Assembly: GCA_934477985.1 (NCBI GenBank)
Contig: CAKSOR010000001.1
Location: 1 to 39,219, forward strand
Direction: 5' to 3'
DNA: 39,219 bases
Source: an uncultured Eubacteriales bacterium
GTDB lineage: Bacteria > Bacillota > Clostridia > Oscillospirales > CAG-272
The notes beneath the pieces were generated by a model. The model did not search any database and was not told the origin of the DNA. It worked only from the letters and a program-made list of their open reading frames with translations. Position 1 is the stretch's first letter. Each line of letters starts with the position of its first letter. The translations under genes and the position numbers were made by a program. Below are positions 22,842 to 31,747 of the stretch, in pieces.

Positions 22842-24397
22842 CACTCAGCGTCGGGCTCGATATAGTGAGCGCCGACCGACTCCTTTCGGTTTATCGCTCC
22901 TGTGAGTATGCAGTCAGCCGCCGTCGCCATCGAATATAGCTCATATCCCGCGCGGCTGTCGAGCCTGAGCCCGTCGAGCTCGTCTATGAGCGAGTCGACA
23001 TAAGCCTTGCCGTGAGCCATGCCCTTCGGCGTCCGGACGGCGTTCGCGTCAGCCGTCATGACAGAGCGGAGTTCGGCGCGCTTCGAGACGTAATACTCAG
23101 CCGGGCGTGACTCGCCGTCCGAGAGCGGCTCGATCGAGACGGCAAGCTCGTAGTCATCGGGCGAGCGGAAGTCCGAGACGACCTTTTTAGCGGCTCTGCG
23201 CCCGAAGACCAGACACTCGAGCATCGAGTTGCTTGCGAGCCGGTTTCCGCCGTGGATTCCGGTCCACGCGCACTCACCGCAGGCATAGAGACCGCGGATG
23301 TTCGTCTGACCGTCGAGGTCGGTGTTTATGCCGCCCATCAGATAGTGCTGAGCCGGGCGCACCGGGATTTTGTCGTACGGCACGTTTATCCCGAACTTAC
23401 GGCACTCGCCGAAGATCGTCGGGAAGCGCTTCGAGAAGAACCCCTCGTCCATCGACGAGACATCGAGCCAGACCTGATCGTCTCCGACGCGGCGCATCTC
23501 CTTTATTATCTCGCGGGTGACGATGTCGCGCGGCGCGAGGTCTGCGAGCGGGTGCTTACCCTGCATGAAAGCCTCGCCGAGGTGATTTTTCAGTATTCCG
23601 CCCTCGCCGCGGACAGCCTCGGAGATGAGAAATCTCCGCTCAATCTGCCCCGACTGCGGGGTCATCGTCGTCGGGTGGAACTGCACGAACTCCATGTTGA
23701 CGACCTCAGCCCCGGCGCGTTTTGCCGCCGCGATTCCGTCGCCGACCGCGCCCTGAGGGTTGGTCGTGTGCTCATAGAGCGCGCCGATTCCGCCGGTCGC
23801 CAAAATTATATTCGGGCACTTGACAAGCGCCGGTTTGCCGTCCGAGACGACTATCGCGCCGGTGACGCCGTTTTGGTCGGTCAGCAGGTCGACAAGATAG
23901 GTGTCGGACATTATGTCAATGTCGCCGCGCGCCTCGACTATCTCGGCGAGTCGCTTTGTGGTCTCGCGTCCGGTCGCGTCGCCGCCGCAGTGAACGATAC
24001 GACGGCAGGAATGTCCGCCCTCGCGGGTGATCATCAGCTCGCCCTCGGGGTTCGTGTCGAACGGAACGCGCCAGTCTACGAGCTCGCGGATATTCTCGGG
24101 TCCTTCGCGGACAAGGGTCTCGACGGCTTTGAGATCGCAGAGACCCGCGCCGGCTTTCAGCGTGTCCTCGACATGCGACGAGAACTTATCGCCGGGGTCG
24201 ATGACGGCGGCGATTCCGCCCTGCGCCAGCCATGAATTAGAGCGGTCGATTGCGGCTTTGGTCACAAGACAGACCCGATAGCGCCGCGGGATGTGCAGAG
24301 CGGCGTAGAGTCCGGCGATTCCGCTGCCGATCACGAGCACATCGCAGGTCTTTTGTGTGAGTCCGGCGGTCGCGCCGGAGTAAATATATCTTCTCAA
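22841..24397 (-). CDS. nadB: L-aspartate oxidase
   Basis: A 518-residue FAD enzyme that oxidises L-aspartate to iminoaspartate, the first step of NAD synthesis. FAD-binding VIGSGIAGLYAAL lies near residues 22-34. Family blocks include NSWLAQGGIAAV, HTTNPQGAVGDGI, VQFHPTT and HYLMGGINTDLDG, with GIHGGNRLASNS near the end. The start codon is TTG (24397) with AAAGGA upstream; no ATG fits before the FAD motif. The neighbouring nadA and nadC complete the pathway, although aroB and aroA are inserted between them. Confidence 0.96.
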   Translation of the reverse strand: MRRYIYSGATAGLTQKTCDVLVIGSGIAGLYAALHIPRRYRVCLVTKAAIDRSNSWLAQGGIAAVIDPGDKFSSHVEDTLKAGAGLCDLKAVETLVREGPENIRELVDWRVPFDTNPEGELMITREGGHSCRRIVHCGGDATGRETTKRLAEIVEARGDIDIMSDTYLVDLLTDQNGVTGAIVVSDGKPALVKCPNIILATGGIGALYEHTTNPQGAVGDGIAAAKRAGAEVVNMEFVQFHPTTMTPQSGQIERRFLISEAVRGEGGILKNHLGEAFMQGKHPLADLAPRDIVTREIIKEMRRVGDDQVWLDVSSMDEGFFSKRFPTIFGECRKFGINVPYDKIPVRPAQHYLMGGINTDLDGQTNIRGLYACGECAWTGIHGGNRLASNSMLECLVFGRRAAKKVVSDFRSPDDYELAVSIEPLSDGESRPAEYYVSKRAELRSVMTADANAVRTPKGMAHGKAYVDSLIDELDGLRLDSRAGYELYSMATAADCILTGAINRKESVGAHYIEPDAE

Positions 24398-24431
24398 AAT
24401 ACAGTGTCCTTTCGGTTTTGTCGTGTGTCGC

Positions 24432-25706
24432 TCAAGCCATCCGTCTCAGCGTCTCCCAGTCGCGGCAGAAATCGGGATAGGATTTCGCCGTGCAGCTCAT
24501 GTCGTCGACGACAACCTCGCCGATGCATCCGACCGAAGCCGCCGCGGCTGCCATCGCTATCCGGTGATCGCCGAAGCTCTGAGCGAATCCGCCCGAGAGC
24601 CTGTCGCGCCCGGTGATCAGAAGCCCGTCGTCGGTCTCGCTGACCTCTCCGCCGAGCGAGCGCAGCATCGCGGCGGTCGAGGTTATCCGGTCGCTCTCCT
24701 TGAGCCTGAGCCTTCCGGCGTTGTATATCCTCGTAGTCCCCTCGGCGAACGCCGCCATGACCGCGAGCGCCGGGACGAGGTCGGGAATGTCGGCGGCGTC
24801 GATGTCCGAAGCGCGGAGTCTTCCCTTCTCCACTCTTATCGAGCCGCCATCAAAGGTCACCTTTCCGCCGAAGCGGTTGACTATTTTAAACAGCTTAAAG
24901 TCGCCCTGGCGGGTCGACGGGTCTATGCCCTTTATCGTCACGTCGCCGTTCACCGCCGCCGCGACCGCGAAGAACGCCGCCTGCGAACAGTCGCCGTCAA
25001 CCGCGAATTCAGTCGGTCTGAACGCGCCGGTCACCGCGTAGCTGTCAGCGGTTTCCGTGACCCCGATTCCGAATCGCCTCAGCATATCGACGGTCAGGTC
25101 GGCGTACGGACAGCTCTCTAATTTTGTCGTGAGTTTCACGCGTCCCTCTCCGACGACCGACAGCGCGAAGAGAAGCCCGGTCACAAACTGTGACGATACG
25201 TCTCCGCGCAGTGCGAACTCACCGCCTGAGAGCCTCCCTGAGATTCTCAGCGGCAGGAAATCACCGCCCCCTGGATAATCCATCGTGACGCCGTGCGCGG
25301 TCAGAAGCGGCTCGTAGAGCTTTGTGGTGCGCCTTGGAAGCCTTCCGTGCCCGACGAACTCGACGCTTCTTCCGAGCGCCGCCGCGAGCGGTATCATGAA
25401 CCGCAGAGTCGACGCCGACTCGCCGCAGTCGACAATAACGAAATCAGACGAAGGCGTGTCAGCGCTCTCAGCGCGCCCGAGCGGCTTTCCGGTCGTCATG
25501 ACGCCGGAGCCGAGATCGGCTTCGAAATCAGCCCCGAGCGCCCTCAGAGCCCCGAGCGTCGCGGTCATGTCGTCCGAGTGAGTGAGCGCGGTTATACGGC
25601 TGTTTCCGGCGAGCGCGGCGCAGATCATCGCGCGGTGCGCCTGACTCTTTGAAGCCGGGACGCGCACCTCGCCGCGCAGCTCACCGGGCGTGAATATTCC
25701 CTTCAT
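24432..25706 (-). CDS. aroA: 3-phosphoshikimate 1-carboxyvinyltransferase (EPSP synthase)
   Basis: A 424-residue enzyme joining PEP to shikimate 3-phosphate. Visible motifs: VPASKSQAHRAMI near the N-terminus, DCGESASTLRFMIPLA and RLRLKESDRI with FGDHRIAMAAA near the end. ATG 25706 overlaps the stop of aroB (ATGA), so the two shikimate enzymes are coupled. The full length of the family is present. Confidence 0.96.
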   Translation of the reverse strand: MKGIFTPGELRGEVRVPASKSQAHRAMICAALAGNSRITALTHSDDMTATLGALRALGADFEADLGSGVMTTGKPLGRAESADTPSSDFVIVDCGESASTLRFMIPLAAALGRSVEFVGHGRLPRRTTKLYEPLLTAHGVTMDYPGGGDFLPLRISGRLSGGEFALRGDVSSQFVTGLLFALSVVGEGRVKLTTKLESCPYADLTVDMLRRFGIGVTETADSYAVTGAFRPTEFAVDGDCSQAAFFAVAAAVNGDVTIKGIDPSTRQGDFKLFKIVNRFGGKVTFDGGSIRVEKGRLRASDIDAADIPDLVPALAVMAAFAEGTTRIYNAGRLRLKESDRITSTAAMLRSLGGEVSETDDGLLITGRDRLSGGFAQSFGDHRIAMAAAAASVGCIGEVVVDDMSCTAKSYPDFCRDWETLRRMA

Positions 25707-26740
25707 ATAAGCCTCCGCAGCTCGTCGAGCGGTATGTCGCGGACAATGGCGTGTCCGATGCGGTCGAGCAGGACGAACGAAACCGAGTTTCCGGTGCGCT
25801 TCTTGTCGGAGGACGCGACCTTCAGAAGCTCGTCCGCCGGATAGTCCATTACGGTCGGGAGCTCGTAAGCCTCGAGCGCCGCTTTGATTTTGTCGTAGTA
25901 AGCCGGATAACCGAGTTTCTCGCCGATCTCAGCCGCGTAGAGCATGCCGATGCCGACCGACTCGCCGTGCGAGAAACGCTCGAAATTGCCGAGCTTCTCG
26001 ACCGCGTGACCGATAGTGTGACCGTAGTTCAGAATCTTTCTGAGTCCGCCCTCAAACTCGTCCTTCGTGACTACGTCAGCCTTGAACGCGGCACATCTTG
26101 TTATCATCTCAGCGCGCGAGATCGTCTTCGACGCGATGCCGTCGAAAAGCTCCTCATCGGCGATACATCCGGTCTTTATCGCCTCGCCCATGCCGTCGTC
26201 GATGAAGCGCTTCGGCAGAGTATCGAGGAATCTGCTGTCCGAGATGACCGCGACCGGCTGATGAAACGCGCCGACAAGGTTCTTTCCGACATCGAGATCG
26301 ACGCCGGTCTTGCCGCCGATCGACGAGTCTATCTGCGAAAGCAGCGTCGTCGGTATCTGCAACACGTCGACTCCGCGCAGATAGGTCGCCGCGGCGAATC
26401 CGCCCATGTCGCCGGTGACTCCGCCGCCGAGCGCTATCACGAGCGACTTTCTCGTAAGCTCAGCCCCGGCGAACGACTCGTACATCAGAGAGACCGTGCC
26501 GAGGTTCTTGTACACCTCACCAGCCGGGAAGACAAACTCCCCGGCGAAGTTCACGCCGATGTCAGAGAGCGCCGCGCGGAGCTTTTTGCCGTGAAGCGGA
26601 TAGACGCTGCTGTCAGACACAGCGAACACCCGGTCGTATTTTTTACTCCCGAAGAACTCACCGAGCGCCGCGTTTAAAATATCCTCGCCGACGTAGATGA
26701 AATATTCACCCGACGAATGCTTTACCCTTATCTTTTCCAT
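25703..26740 (-). CDS. aroB: 3-dehydroquinate synthase
   Basis: A 345-residue NAD- and metal-dependent enzyme of the shikimate pathway. The NAD-binding GGGVTGDMGGFAAA and TTLLSQIDSSIGGKTG are clear. Metal site residues lie in GMGEAIKTG and in NYGHTIGHAVE with FSHGESVG. I chose ATG 26740, preceded by AGGAGG; the frame opens four codons earlier. It uses NAD as a bound cofactor, and it follows nadC by 8 nt. Confidence 0.95.
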   Translation of the reverse strand: MEKIRVKHSSGEYFIYVGEDILNAALGEFFGSKKYDRVFAVSDSSVYPLHGKKLRAALSDIGVNFAGEFVFPAGEVYKNLGTVSLMYESFAGAELTRKSLVIALGGGVTGDMGGFAAATYLRGVDVLQIPTTLLSQIDSSIGGKTGVDLDVGKNLVGAFHQPVAVISDSRFLDTLPKRFIDDGMGEAIKTGCIADEELFDGIASKTISRAEMITRCAAFKADVVTKDEFEGGLRKILNYGHTIGHAVEKLGNFERFSHGESVGIGMLYAAEIGEKLGYPAYYDKIKAALEAYELPTVMDYPADELLKVASSDKKRTGNSVSFVLLDRIGHAIVRDIPLDELRRLI

Positions 26741-26748
26741 TTTCCTCC

Positions 26749-27591
26749 TCATTCAATTCTGAATTTCAGGCTTATGTCGAGCGCGCGGACCGAATGAGTC
26801 AGCGCTCCGATGCTTATGAGATCGACTCCGCAGGCGGCAACCTCGAAGAGATTCCGGTCGCCCATGTTGCCCGACGCCTCGGTAAGAGCCCGTCCGGCGA
26901 CTATCTGAACCGCCTTCGTCATGTCCTCGCAGTTCATGTTGTCGAGCATGATGATGTCAGCCCCGGCTTCGAGAGCTTCGTTCAGTTCCTCGAAGGTCTC
27001 GACCTCGACCTCGATTTTGAGCGTGTGCGGAGCGTTCGCGCGCGCCGCCTTCACAGCCGCCGTTATTGAGCCAGCCGCGACGATGTGGTTGTCTTTTATG
27101 AGAATTCCGTCGGCTAAATTGAAGCGGTGATTCGTTCCGCCGCCGACCTTGACCGCGTATTTCTCGATGACGCGCAGTCCGGGAGTCGTCTTGCGGGTGT
27201 CGCAGATCTTCGCCTGAGTGCCCTCGACCTGCTTCACTGCCTCGGCGGTGCGGGTCGCGATGCCCGACATTCTCTGCATGAGATTCAGTCCGGTGCGCTC
27301 GCCGGTCAGTACGTTCGTCGCCTTGCCGCGAACCTCGGCGATTATCTCGCCCTTCTCTATGCGGTCGCCGTCCTTTTTGAGCGCCGTGAACTCAATCGAC
27401 GGGTCGATCAGCTCGAAAACCCGCTCCGCGACGCCGATTCCGCAGAGCACGCCGCTCTCCTTCGCCTTGTAGAGTCCGTGCGCTACGCGATCCTCGGGAA
27501 TCGTAGACTCGGTCGTGATGTCGCCCGTGCCGACGTCCTCGTCGAGCGCGTTCAGAATTATCCTGTCAAGTGTCTGTCCGAAAAGGTACAT
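26749..27591 (-). CDS. nadC: Quinolinate phosphoribosyltransferase
   Basis: A 280-residue enzyme making nicotinate mononucleotide from quinolinate and PRPP. Family motifs: DEDVGTGDITTES, ERTGLNLMQRMSGIAT, CDTRKTTPGLR, GGGTNHRFNLAD and LIKDNH, with EVEVETFEELNEA and DIIMLDNM later. AAGGAG sits 7 nt before ATG 27591. It lies 12 nt after nadA. Confidence 0.97.
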   Translation of the reverse strand: MYLFGQTLDRIILNALDEDVGTGDITTESTIPEDRVAHGLYKAKESGVLCGIGVAERVFELIDPSIEFTALKKDGDRIEKGEIIAEVRGKATNVLTGERTGLNLMQRMSGIATRTAEAVKQVEGTQAKICDTRKTTPGLRVIEKYAVKVGGGTNHRFNLADGILIKDNHIVAAGSITAAVKAARANAPHTLKIEVEVETFEELNEALEAGADIIMLDNMNCEDMTKAVQIVAGRALTEASGNMGDRNLFEVAACGVDLISIGALTHSVRALDISLKFRIE

Positions 27592-27603
27592 TTGTCTTCT
27601 CCT

Positions 27604-28524
27604 TTACTTTATCGCGACCATCCGCTCGAGCGGAAGTCTCGCGGCTTCGATCTCTTCGTCGGTCATATGTATCTCATGCTCCCCGGTCTCAAGCGCGTTC
27701 AGCACGTCAGAGAGCCGGGTCTTCTTCATATCCGAGCAGATCAGATATGGCGTCAGCAGGTGATACTTCTTCTCGGGGTGGTAGTATTCCAGCCGCTCGA
27801 CGACTCCGACCTCAGTGCCGATTATGTACTCCTTGCCGCCGGTCTTCACGCAGTAGTCGATTATCTGCGAGGTGCTTCCGATGAAGTCGGCGCACGAGAG
27901 AACCTCCTCCTCGCACTCGGGATGAACCGCGAGGAGCGCGCCGGGATGCGCCGCCTTTGCCTTTTCGACCTCGTCAGGCGTGATGTTCTTGTGCGTCGGG
28001 CAGAATCCCGAGTGCAGGATGAACTCCTTCTCGGGGACGAGCTTTGAGATATATCCGCCGAGATTCTTGTCGGGAACAAAGATTATCTGCCTGTTCGGGA
28101 GGCTCTTCACGACCTTCAGCGCGTTCGACGAGGTGCAGCAGATATCGGAAACCGCCTTGGTCGCCGCCGACGAGTTGACATAGCAGACAACCGCCGCGTC
28201 GGGGTATCTTTCGCGCAGCGACTTTATATCCTCCGGCGTCACCATGTCAGCCATGCGGCATCCCGCGTCGGCGCGCGGGAGCACAACCTTCTTCGTCGGG
28301 TTGAGTATCTTCGCGCTCTCAGCCATGAAGCTGACTCCGCAGAAGATTATGAGCTCGTTTTCGGCGTTCTTCGCCCTTTTAGCGAGCTCAAATGAATCGC
28401 CGAAGAAGTCGGCGACCTGCTGTATCTCGAGCCGCTGATAGTAGTGCGCTAAGATAAGCGCGTTCTTTTCTTTCTTAAGACGCAGTATCTCGTCCGAAAG
28501 TTCCTTTATGTTATCGCTTGTCAT
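27604..28524 (-). CDS. nadA: Quinolinate synthase
   Basis: A 306-residue [4Fe-4S] enzyme condensing iminoaspartate with dihydroxyacetone phosphate. Visible: LILAHYYQRLEIQQVADF, the cysteine-bearing IIFCGVSFMAES, GCRMADMV, and HPECEEEVLSCADFIGSTSQI, plus EVGVVERL. ATG 28524 follows GGAGAAACAG, a good ribosome site; the ATG at 28536 has none. Oxygen-sensitive cluster chemistry fits an anaerobe. The upstream promoter is shared with the DUF4097 gene. Confidence 0.96.
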   Translation of the reverse strand: MTSDNIKELSDEILRLKKEKNALILAHYYQRLEIQQVADFFGDSFELAKRAKNAENELIIFCGVSFMAESAKILNPTKKVVLPRADAGCRMADMVTPEDIKSLRERYPDAAVVCYVNSSAATKAVSDICCTSSNALKVVKSLPNRQIIFVPDKNLGGYISKLVPEKEFILHSGFCPTHKNITPDEVEKAKAAHPGALLAVHPECEEEVLSCADFIGSTSQIIDYCVKTGGKEYIIGTEVGVVERLEYYHPEKKYHLLTPYLICSDMKKTRLSDVLNALETGEHEIHMTDEEIEAARLPLERMVAIK

Positions 28525-28547
28525 CTGTTTCTCCATTCAAATTCATT

Positions 28548-29201
28548 TCAGCTGACGAACCGCAGGCTGATCGGCGCGTTGCTGGTTATCACACTCAGTC
28601 TGCCCGGCTGACCCTCATCGGGAGTTCCGGGAAGATCGTTCTTCGCGTTTTTCGTGTGACTCTCGATGAAATAATCGCGCCGGTCGCCCTTTATCGTCCC
28701 GCTGACCGCGCCGTTCGAGGTCTCGAGCGCGATGTTCCGGCTCACGATGCCATCGACCTTCACCGGAGCGTTCCTTGTGACGGCGGTGAGACTGCCGCAT
28801 TCGACGCCGTCAAGCCTTATCGGAGCGTTTATCGTACCGAACTCAACGTTCGCGAGCACCGGAAGCGGGTCAACCGAAACCGGAGCGTTCTGCCCCTCGA
28901 CCGTGAGATCGCCGTGAAATTCCTCCGGGAGCTCGACTCTGACCCTCCCGGAACAGGAAACCCGCGAGAAGAGCGTCCCGTCCCTCTTTTTTCTGTGCTG
29001 GAGCGTCCAGACGCCATCCTGAGTCCCGGCGCTTATAATATCGCTCTCGTCGGTCTCGGTGAAAAGAACCCTGAGCGTGCCGCCCGGTACCGGCTTCACC
29101 TCGATCGGCAGAGCCGCGGCTTCGATAATGACCCCGCGCACCGACGCGAGATCAGCCGTATATTCCTTCGGCGAGCGTCCCGCCGACTCGTTTGTTTTCA
29201 T
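28548..29201 (-). CDS. DUF4097-like beta-solenoid protein
   Basis: A 217-residue protein of repeating short beta-strands (DLTVEGQNAPVSVD, FGTINAPIRLDG, LTAVTRNAPVKVDG, ALETSNGAVSG). The N-x-A-P-V/I unit recurs about every 20 residues, as in DUF4097 putative adhesin-like domains. There is no clear signal peptide. It is the first gene of the ten-gene operon, 23 nt before nadA. Function unknown; DUF4097 genes often accompany PspC or HAAS regulators, which are absent here. Confidence 0.75.
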   Translation of the reverse strand: MKTNESAGRSPKEYTADLASVRGVIIEAAALPIEVKPVPGGTLRVLFTETDESDIISAGTQDGVWTLQHRKKRDGTLFSRVSCSGRVRVELPEEFHGDLTVEGQNAPVSVDPLPVLANVEFGTINAPIRLDGVECGSLTAVTRNAPVKVDGIVSRNIALETSNGAVSGTIKGDRRDYFIESHTKNAKNDLPGTPDEGQPGRLSVITSNAPISLRFVS

Positions 29202-29253
29202 TTTGTGCTTCTTCCTTCCAGCCGGAAACCGGCGCGTATAAGTATACTATAAT

Positions 29254-29282
29254 ATAATACCACATCCCGGGCGATTTTGCAA
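29254..29282 (-). promoter_or_regulatory. Promoter of the DUF4097-nad-aro-ispE operon
   Basis: Minus strand TTGCAA (29282-29277), 17-bp spacer, TATTAT (29259-29254). Several further TATA-like hexamers follow at 29238-29252. This is the only clear promoter I see for the ten genes to 18911. Confidence 0.62.
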
Positions 29283-29404
29283 TACTAACACGATAAAATT
29301 CATCTGATTTTCAAATTTCGTGAGCGTTCGTCAGAAAGCCGTCACGTTTCTTGGACAATATGTTAATTTTATAGTTCGCAGATGGAAATATATTCTTTTT
29401 CCCC

Positions 29405-29433
29405 TTGACAAAAAACACGCGATGGATTAAAAT
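29405..29433 (+). promoter_or_regulatory. Promoter of the AI-2E family transporter gene
   Basis: TTGACA (29405-29410), 17-bp spacer, TAAAAT (29428-29433). GGAGG at about 29452 precedes the TTG start. Confidence 0.75.
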
Positions 29434-29463
29434 TAAAGCATCTTATATTCCGGAGGAAAGATT

Positions 29464-30849
29464 TTGAAAATCGACTGGAACCAAAAATACACGACGATCG
29501 CCGTCTATACAATCCTGTCCTCGCTCGTCATAATACTTATAGTAGCCGCCGTGATGAACTTCCCGGTAATCGGCGCGGCGATAGGAAAGCTCAACTCGAT
29601 ACTGACTCCGGTCTGGTACGGGCTGATCATCGCCTACCTCGCAAACCCGATACTCAAATTCTGTGAGAAACACATCTTCCGCTTCAAGATAACCACAAAG
29701 CGCCAGAAAGGCACAAAACGCGCGCTTTCGATAGTGCTTACCCTGATCATCATCCTGATGATACTGACCATCCTGCTGCTCCTGATCATCCCTCAGGTCT
29801 ATCTGAGCGCAGCCGACTTCTCGAGCAAGCTGGGCGGATATATACAGAGCACAACAAAGCTGATAAACGAGTTTACCGCGAAGCTTGACGCGATATTCGA
29901 GAGTTCGGTTCTCTCCGAGATATTCGGAAACGACGTCAACACGGTGAGCGATTTTTTCAACAAATATATTGACCTTGAGAAGCTCTCAGCGGCGTTCCAG
30001 GACATGATAGCCGAGCTGACCGTCACGATCAAGGATCACTTCCCGCAGGTCGTCGGCATCTTCTCAGGGATAGCCAGCGGCTTCCTGAACGCAGTCCTTG
30101 GCATCTGCTTCTCGATCTACTTCCTGGCGTCAAAGGAAAAGCTCGTCGCGCAGCTTAAAAAGCTCCTCAGGTCGGTTACGAGCCAGAACGCATACAACAG
30201 CGTCCTTGAGCTCTGCAACTTCACCGACAAGACCTTCGGCAGCTTCATAACCGGAGAGATACTCGACTCGCTGATAGTCGGCGTACTCTGTTTCATTGTC
30301 TGCGCGATCTGCCGGATACCCTACGCGGTGCTCATCGGCGTGATCGTCGGCGTTACGAATATCATCCCGGTCGCCGGACCCTTCATCGGCGCTATTCCGA
30401 GCTTTCTGATCATCTTCATCGTCGACCCGGTGAAGGCGCTGTGGTTCGCGGTGATAATCCTCATTATCCAGCAGATGGACGGAAACGTCATCAAGCCGAA
30501 GATCCTCGGACAGACGACCGGACTCGCGTCGCTCTGGGTGCTCTTCTCGATCACCGTCATGGGCGGACTGATGGGGCTTGTCGGCATGATAATCGCCGTC
30601 CCGCTCTTCTCGATACTCTATTCGCTCTTAAAGATCGCGGTCGAAAAAAAGCTCGCGAAGCGTGAGCTCCCGACGGCGACGGTCGACTATTACGCCGGGG
30701 TCGAGGACAGAACGCTGACCGACGACGACTCGCACACATTAGCGGCAAAGCTTGCGGGTCTGACCGCCGGGCTGGGCGGAAATCCGATCGGCGCTAAGAT
30801 AAAGGGGCTCTGGGCGAAACTCAAGGGGAAAAAGAAGAAAAAGAAATAA
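29464..30849 (+). CDS. AI-2E family transporter
   Basis: A 461-residue polytopic membrane protein of the AI-2E (DUF20/UPF0118) family, with paired N-terminal helices, a soluble segment at about 115-200 and a helical bundle to 400. Family features are GLIIAYLANPI, the block VTNIIPVAGPFIGAIPS, and QQMDGNVIKPKILG. Members have been linked to export of AI-2 or to sodium/proton antiport, so the substrate is open. The start is TTG 29464; the first internal ATG would remove helix 1. The C-terminus is a lysine-rich tail ending in KKKKKK. It has its own promoter and the nested palindrome at 30858 lies after it. Confidence 0.9.
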   Translation: MKIDWNQKYTTIAVYTILSSLVIILIVAAVMNFPVIGAAIGKLNSILTPVWYGLIIAYLANPILKFCEKHIFRFKITTKRQKGTKRALSIVLTLIIILMILTILLLLIIPQVYLSAADFSSKLGGYIQSTTKLINEFTAKLDAIFESSVLSEIFGNDVNTVSDFFNKYIDLEKLSAAFQDMIAELTVTIKDHFPQVVGIFSGIASGFLNAVLGICFSIYFLASKEKLVAQLKKLLRSVTSQNAYNSVLELCNFTDKTFGSFITGEILDSLIVGVLCFIVCAICRIPYAVLIGVIVGVTNIIPVAGPFIGAIPSFLIIFIVDPVKALWFAVIILIIQQMDGNVIKPKILGQTTGLASLWVLFSITVMGGLMGLVGMIIAVPLFSILYSLLKIAVEKKLAKRELPTATVDYYAGVEDRTLTDDDSHTLAAKLAGLTAGLGGNPIGAKIKGLWAKLKGKKKKKK

Positions 30850-30857
30850 AAAGAAAA

Positions 30858-30949
30858 AAGAGTGAAGAAGCAGGATGACAGACTTCCGCAGGTCGCCCGG
30901 CAGAACCGTGAGCTCAGCGTCTGCCAGGAATATCTGCTTCTTCACTCTT
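30858..30949. repeat. 92-bp nested palindrome, 16-bp perfect arms
   Basis: AAGAGTGAAGAAGCAG (30858-30873) is exactly inverted at 30934-30949. Inside, GGCAGA (30899-30904) pairs with TCTGCC (30920-30925) around the palindrome TGAGCTCA. The left side has an A-rich stretch and the right side CACTTTT, so it may end both converging transcripts (AI-2E and hicB). A terminator of this size would be unusual. Confidence 0.75.
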
Positions 30950-30954
30950 CACTT

Positions 30955-31353
30955 TTAATATATCCCGAGCTGCTTCACAAGCGCGTCTTGCAAGACCTTT
31001 GAGAAGTTGATATTCCGCTTCTCAGCCGCGGTGTTCAGCCACGAAGGGATAGTGCAGTTCTTTCGGACGGCGCGGCTTCCATATTTGGCGGCGCACACAT
31101 CCATATCGAGCACGATGAGGTCGGTAAAATCGCCCTTTTCGACCGCTATGTCGGTCATCCTCGAGGCGCTCGGCAGTTGGCTGCCATCCTCCAGCTCGTC
31201 GATCAGCCAGCCGCCAGCGGCTTCCTGAGCGTTCTCGATGGCTTCGCAAAGGCTGTGTCCCTCGGTCACACAACCGGGAAGATCAGGAAAAGTCACGCAG
31301 TATCCGGGATTCTCTTCTAAAGGCGAAAATACCGCCGGGTATATGAGTTTCAT
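30955..31353 (-). CDS. hicB: HicB family antitoxin
   Basis: A 132-residue antitoxin. The N-terminal half is the partly degraded RNase-H-like HicB fold (YCVTFPDLPGCVTEGHSL, ENAQEAAGGWL). The C-terminal NINFSKVLQDALVKQLG resembles a ribbon-helix-helix DNA-binding unit, used for autoregulation in the family. Its ATG shares a base with the hicA stop (TAATG). The order, toxin first, is typical of hicAB. Confidence 0.92.
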   Translation of the reverse strand: MKLIYPAVFSPLEENPGYCVTFPDLPGCVTEGHSLCEAIENAQEAAGGWLIDELEDGSQLPSASRMTDIAVEKGDFTDLIVLDMDVCAAKYGSRAVRKNCTIPSWLNTAAEKRNINFSKVLQDALVKQLGIY

Positions 31354-31553
31354 TATTTATTTCCCTCCTTTGGGTCGATGCCCGCTTGCTTCATTATTGA
31401 GCGCGCGGTCTTAATATCGAGGTCTCCGCCATGCTTTGGCACAGTCACCTTGCCCGGCTTCGACGGATGTATGTACTGGTTATGCGAGCCACGGCAGCTC
31501 TTGAATATCCATCCATTGTCGAGAAGCAGCCGCTCTATCTCTTTGAACTTCAT
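31353..31553 (-). CDS. hicA: HicA family mRNA interferase toxin
   Basis: A 66-residue toxin with a dsRBD-like fold. The catalytic histidine is His24 in GSHNQYIHP, and PKHGGDLDIKTARSIMKQAGI is the conserved C-terminal half. It cleaves mRNA when free of HicB. GAGG lies 7 nt before ATG 31553. The promoter at 31584-31612 is a perfect consensus and is likely shut off by HicB. Confidence 0.95.
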   Translation of the reverse strand: MKFKEIERLLLDNGWIFKSCRGSHNQYIHPSKPGKVTVPKHGGDLDIKTARSIMKQAGIDPKEGNK

Positions 31554-31583
31554 GCCATTACCTCATTCTCTATCAGTATATTT

Positions 31584-31612
31584 ATTATAGCACGTATTAT
31601 GCGCATTGTCAA
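31584..31612 (-). promoter_or_regulatory. Promoter of hicAB, perfect consensus
   Basis: Minus strand TTGACA (31612-31607), 17-bp spacer, TATAAT (31589-31584). A full consensus promoter fits tight repression by the antitoxin complex. Confidence 0.8.
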
Positions 31613-31683
31613 TAGTTTTTTCATCATTCAAACAAGCGTCTTTATTTATGCAAAAAAACAATGTTTTGATTCGGATTTTCTCA

Positions 31684-31712
31684 TTGACAAATCCCGCGCC
31701 GAGTGGTATAAT
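31684..31712 (+). promoter_or_regulatory. Promoter of the esterase-rhamnosidase operon
   Basis: TTGACA (31684-31689), 17-bp spacer, TATAAT (31707-31712), again a full consensus. A run of eight C lies at 31725-31732 in the leader, just before GAAAGGA and ATG 31748. Confidence 0.8.
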
Positions 31713-31747
31713 ATACCTATCTTACCCCCCCCGAAAGGAACAAACAA

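Noticed and set aside
23252..24235. 327-residue plus-strand frame opposite nadB
   Set aside because: Antisense shadow; NadB motifs on the minus strand are unequivocal.
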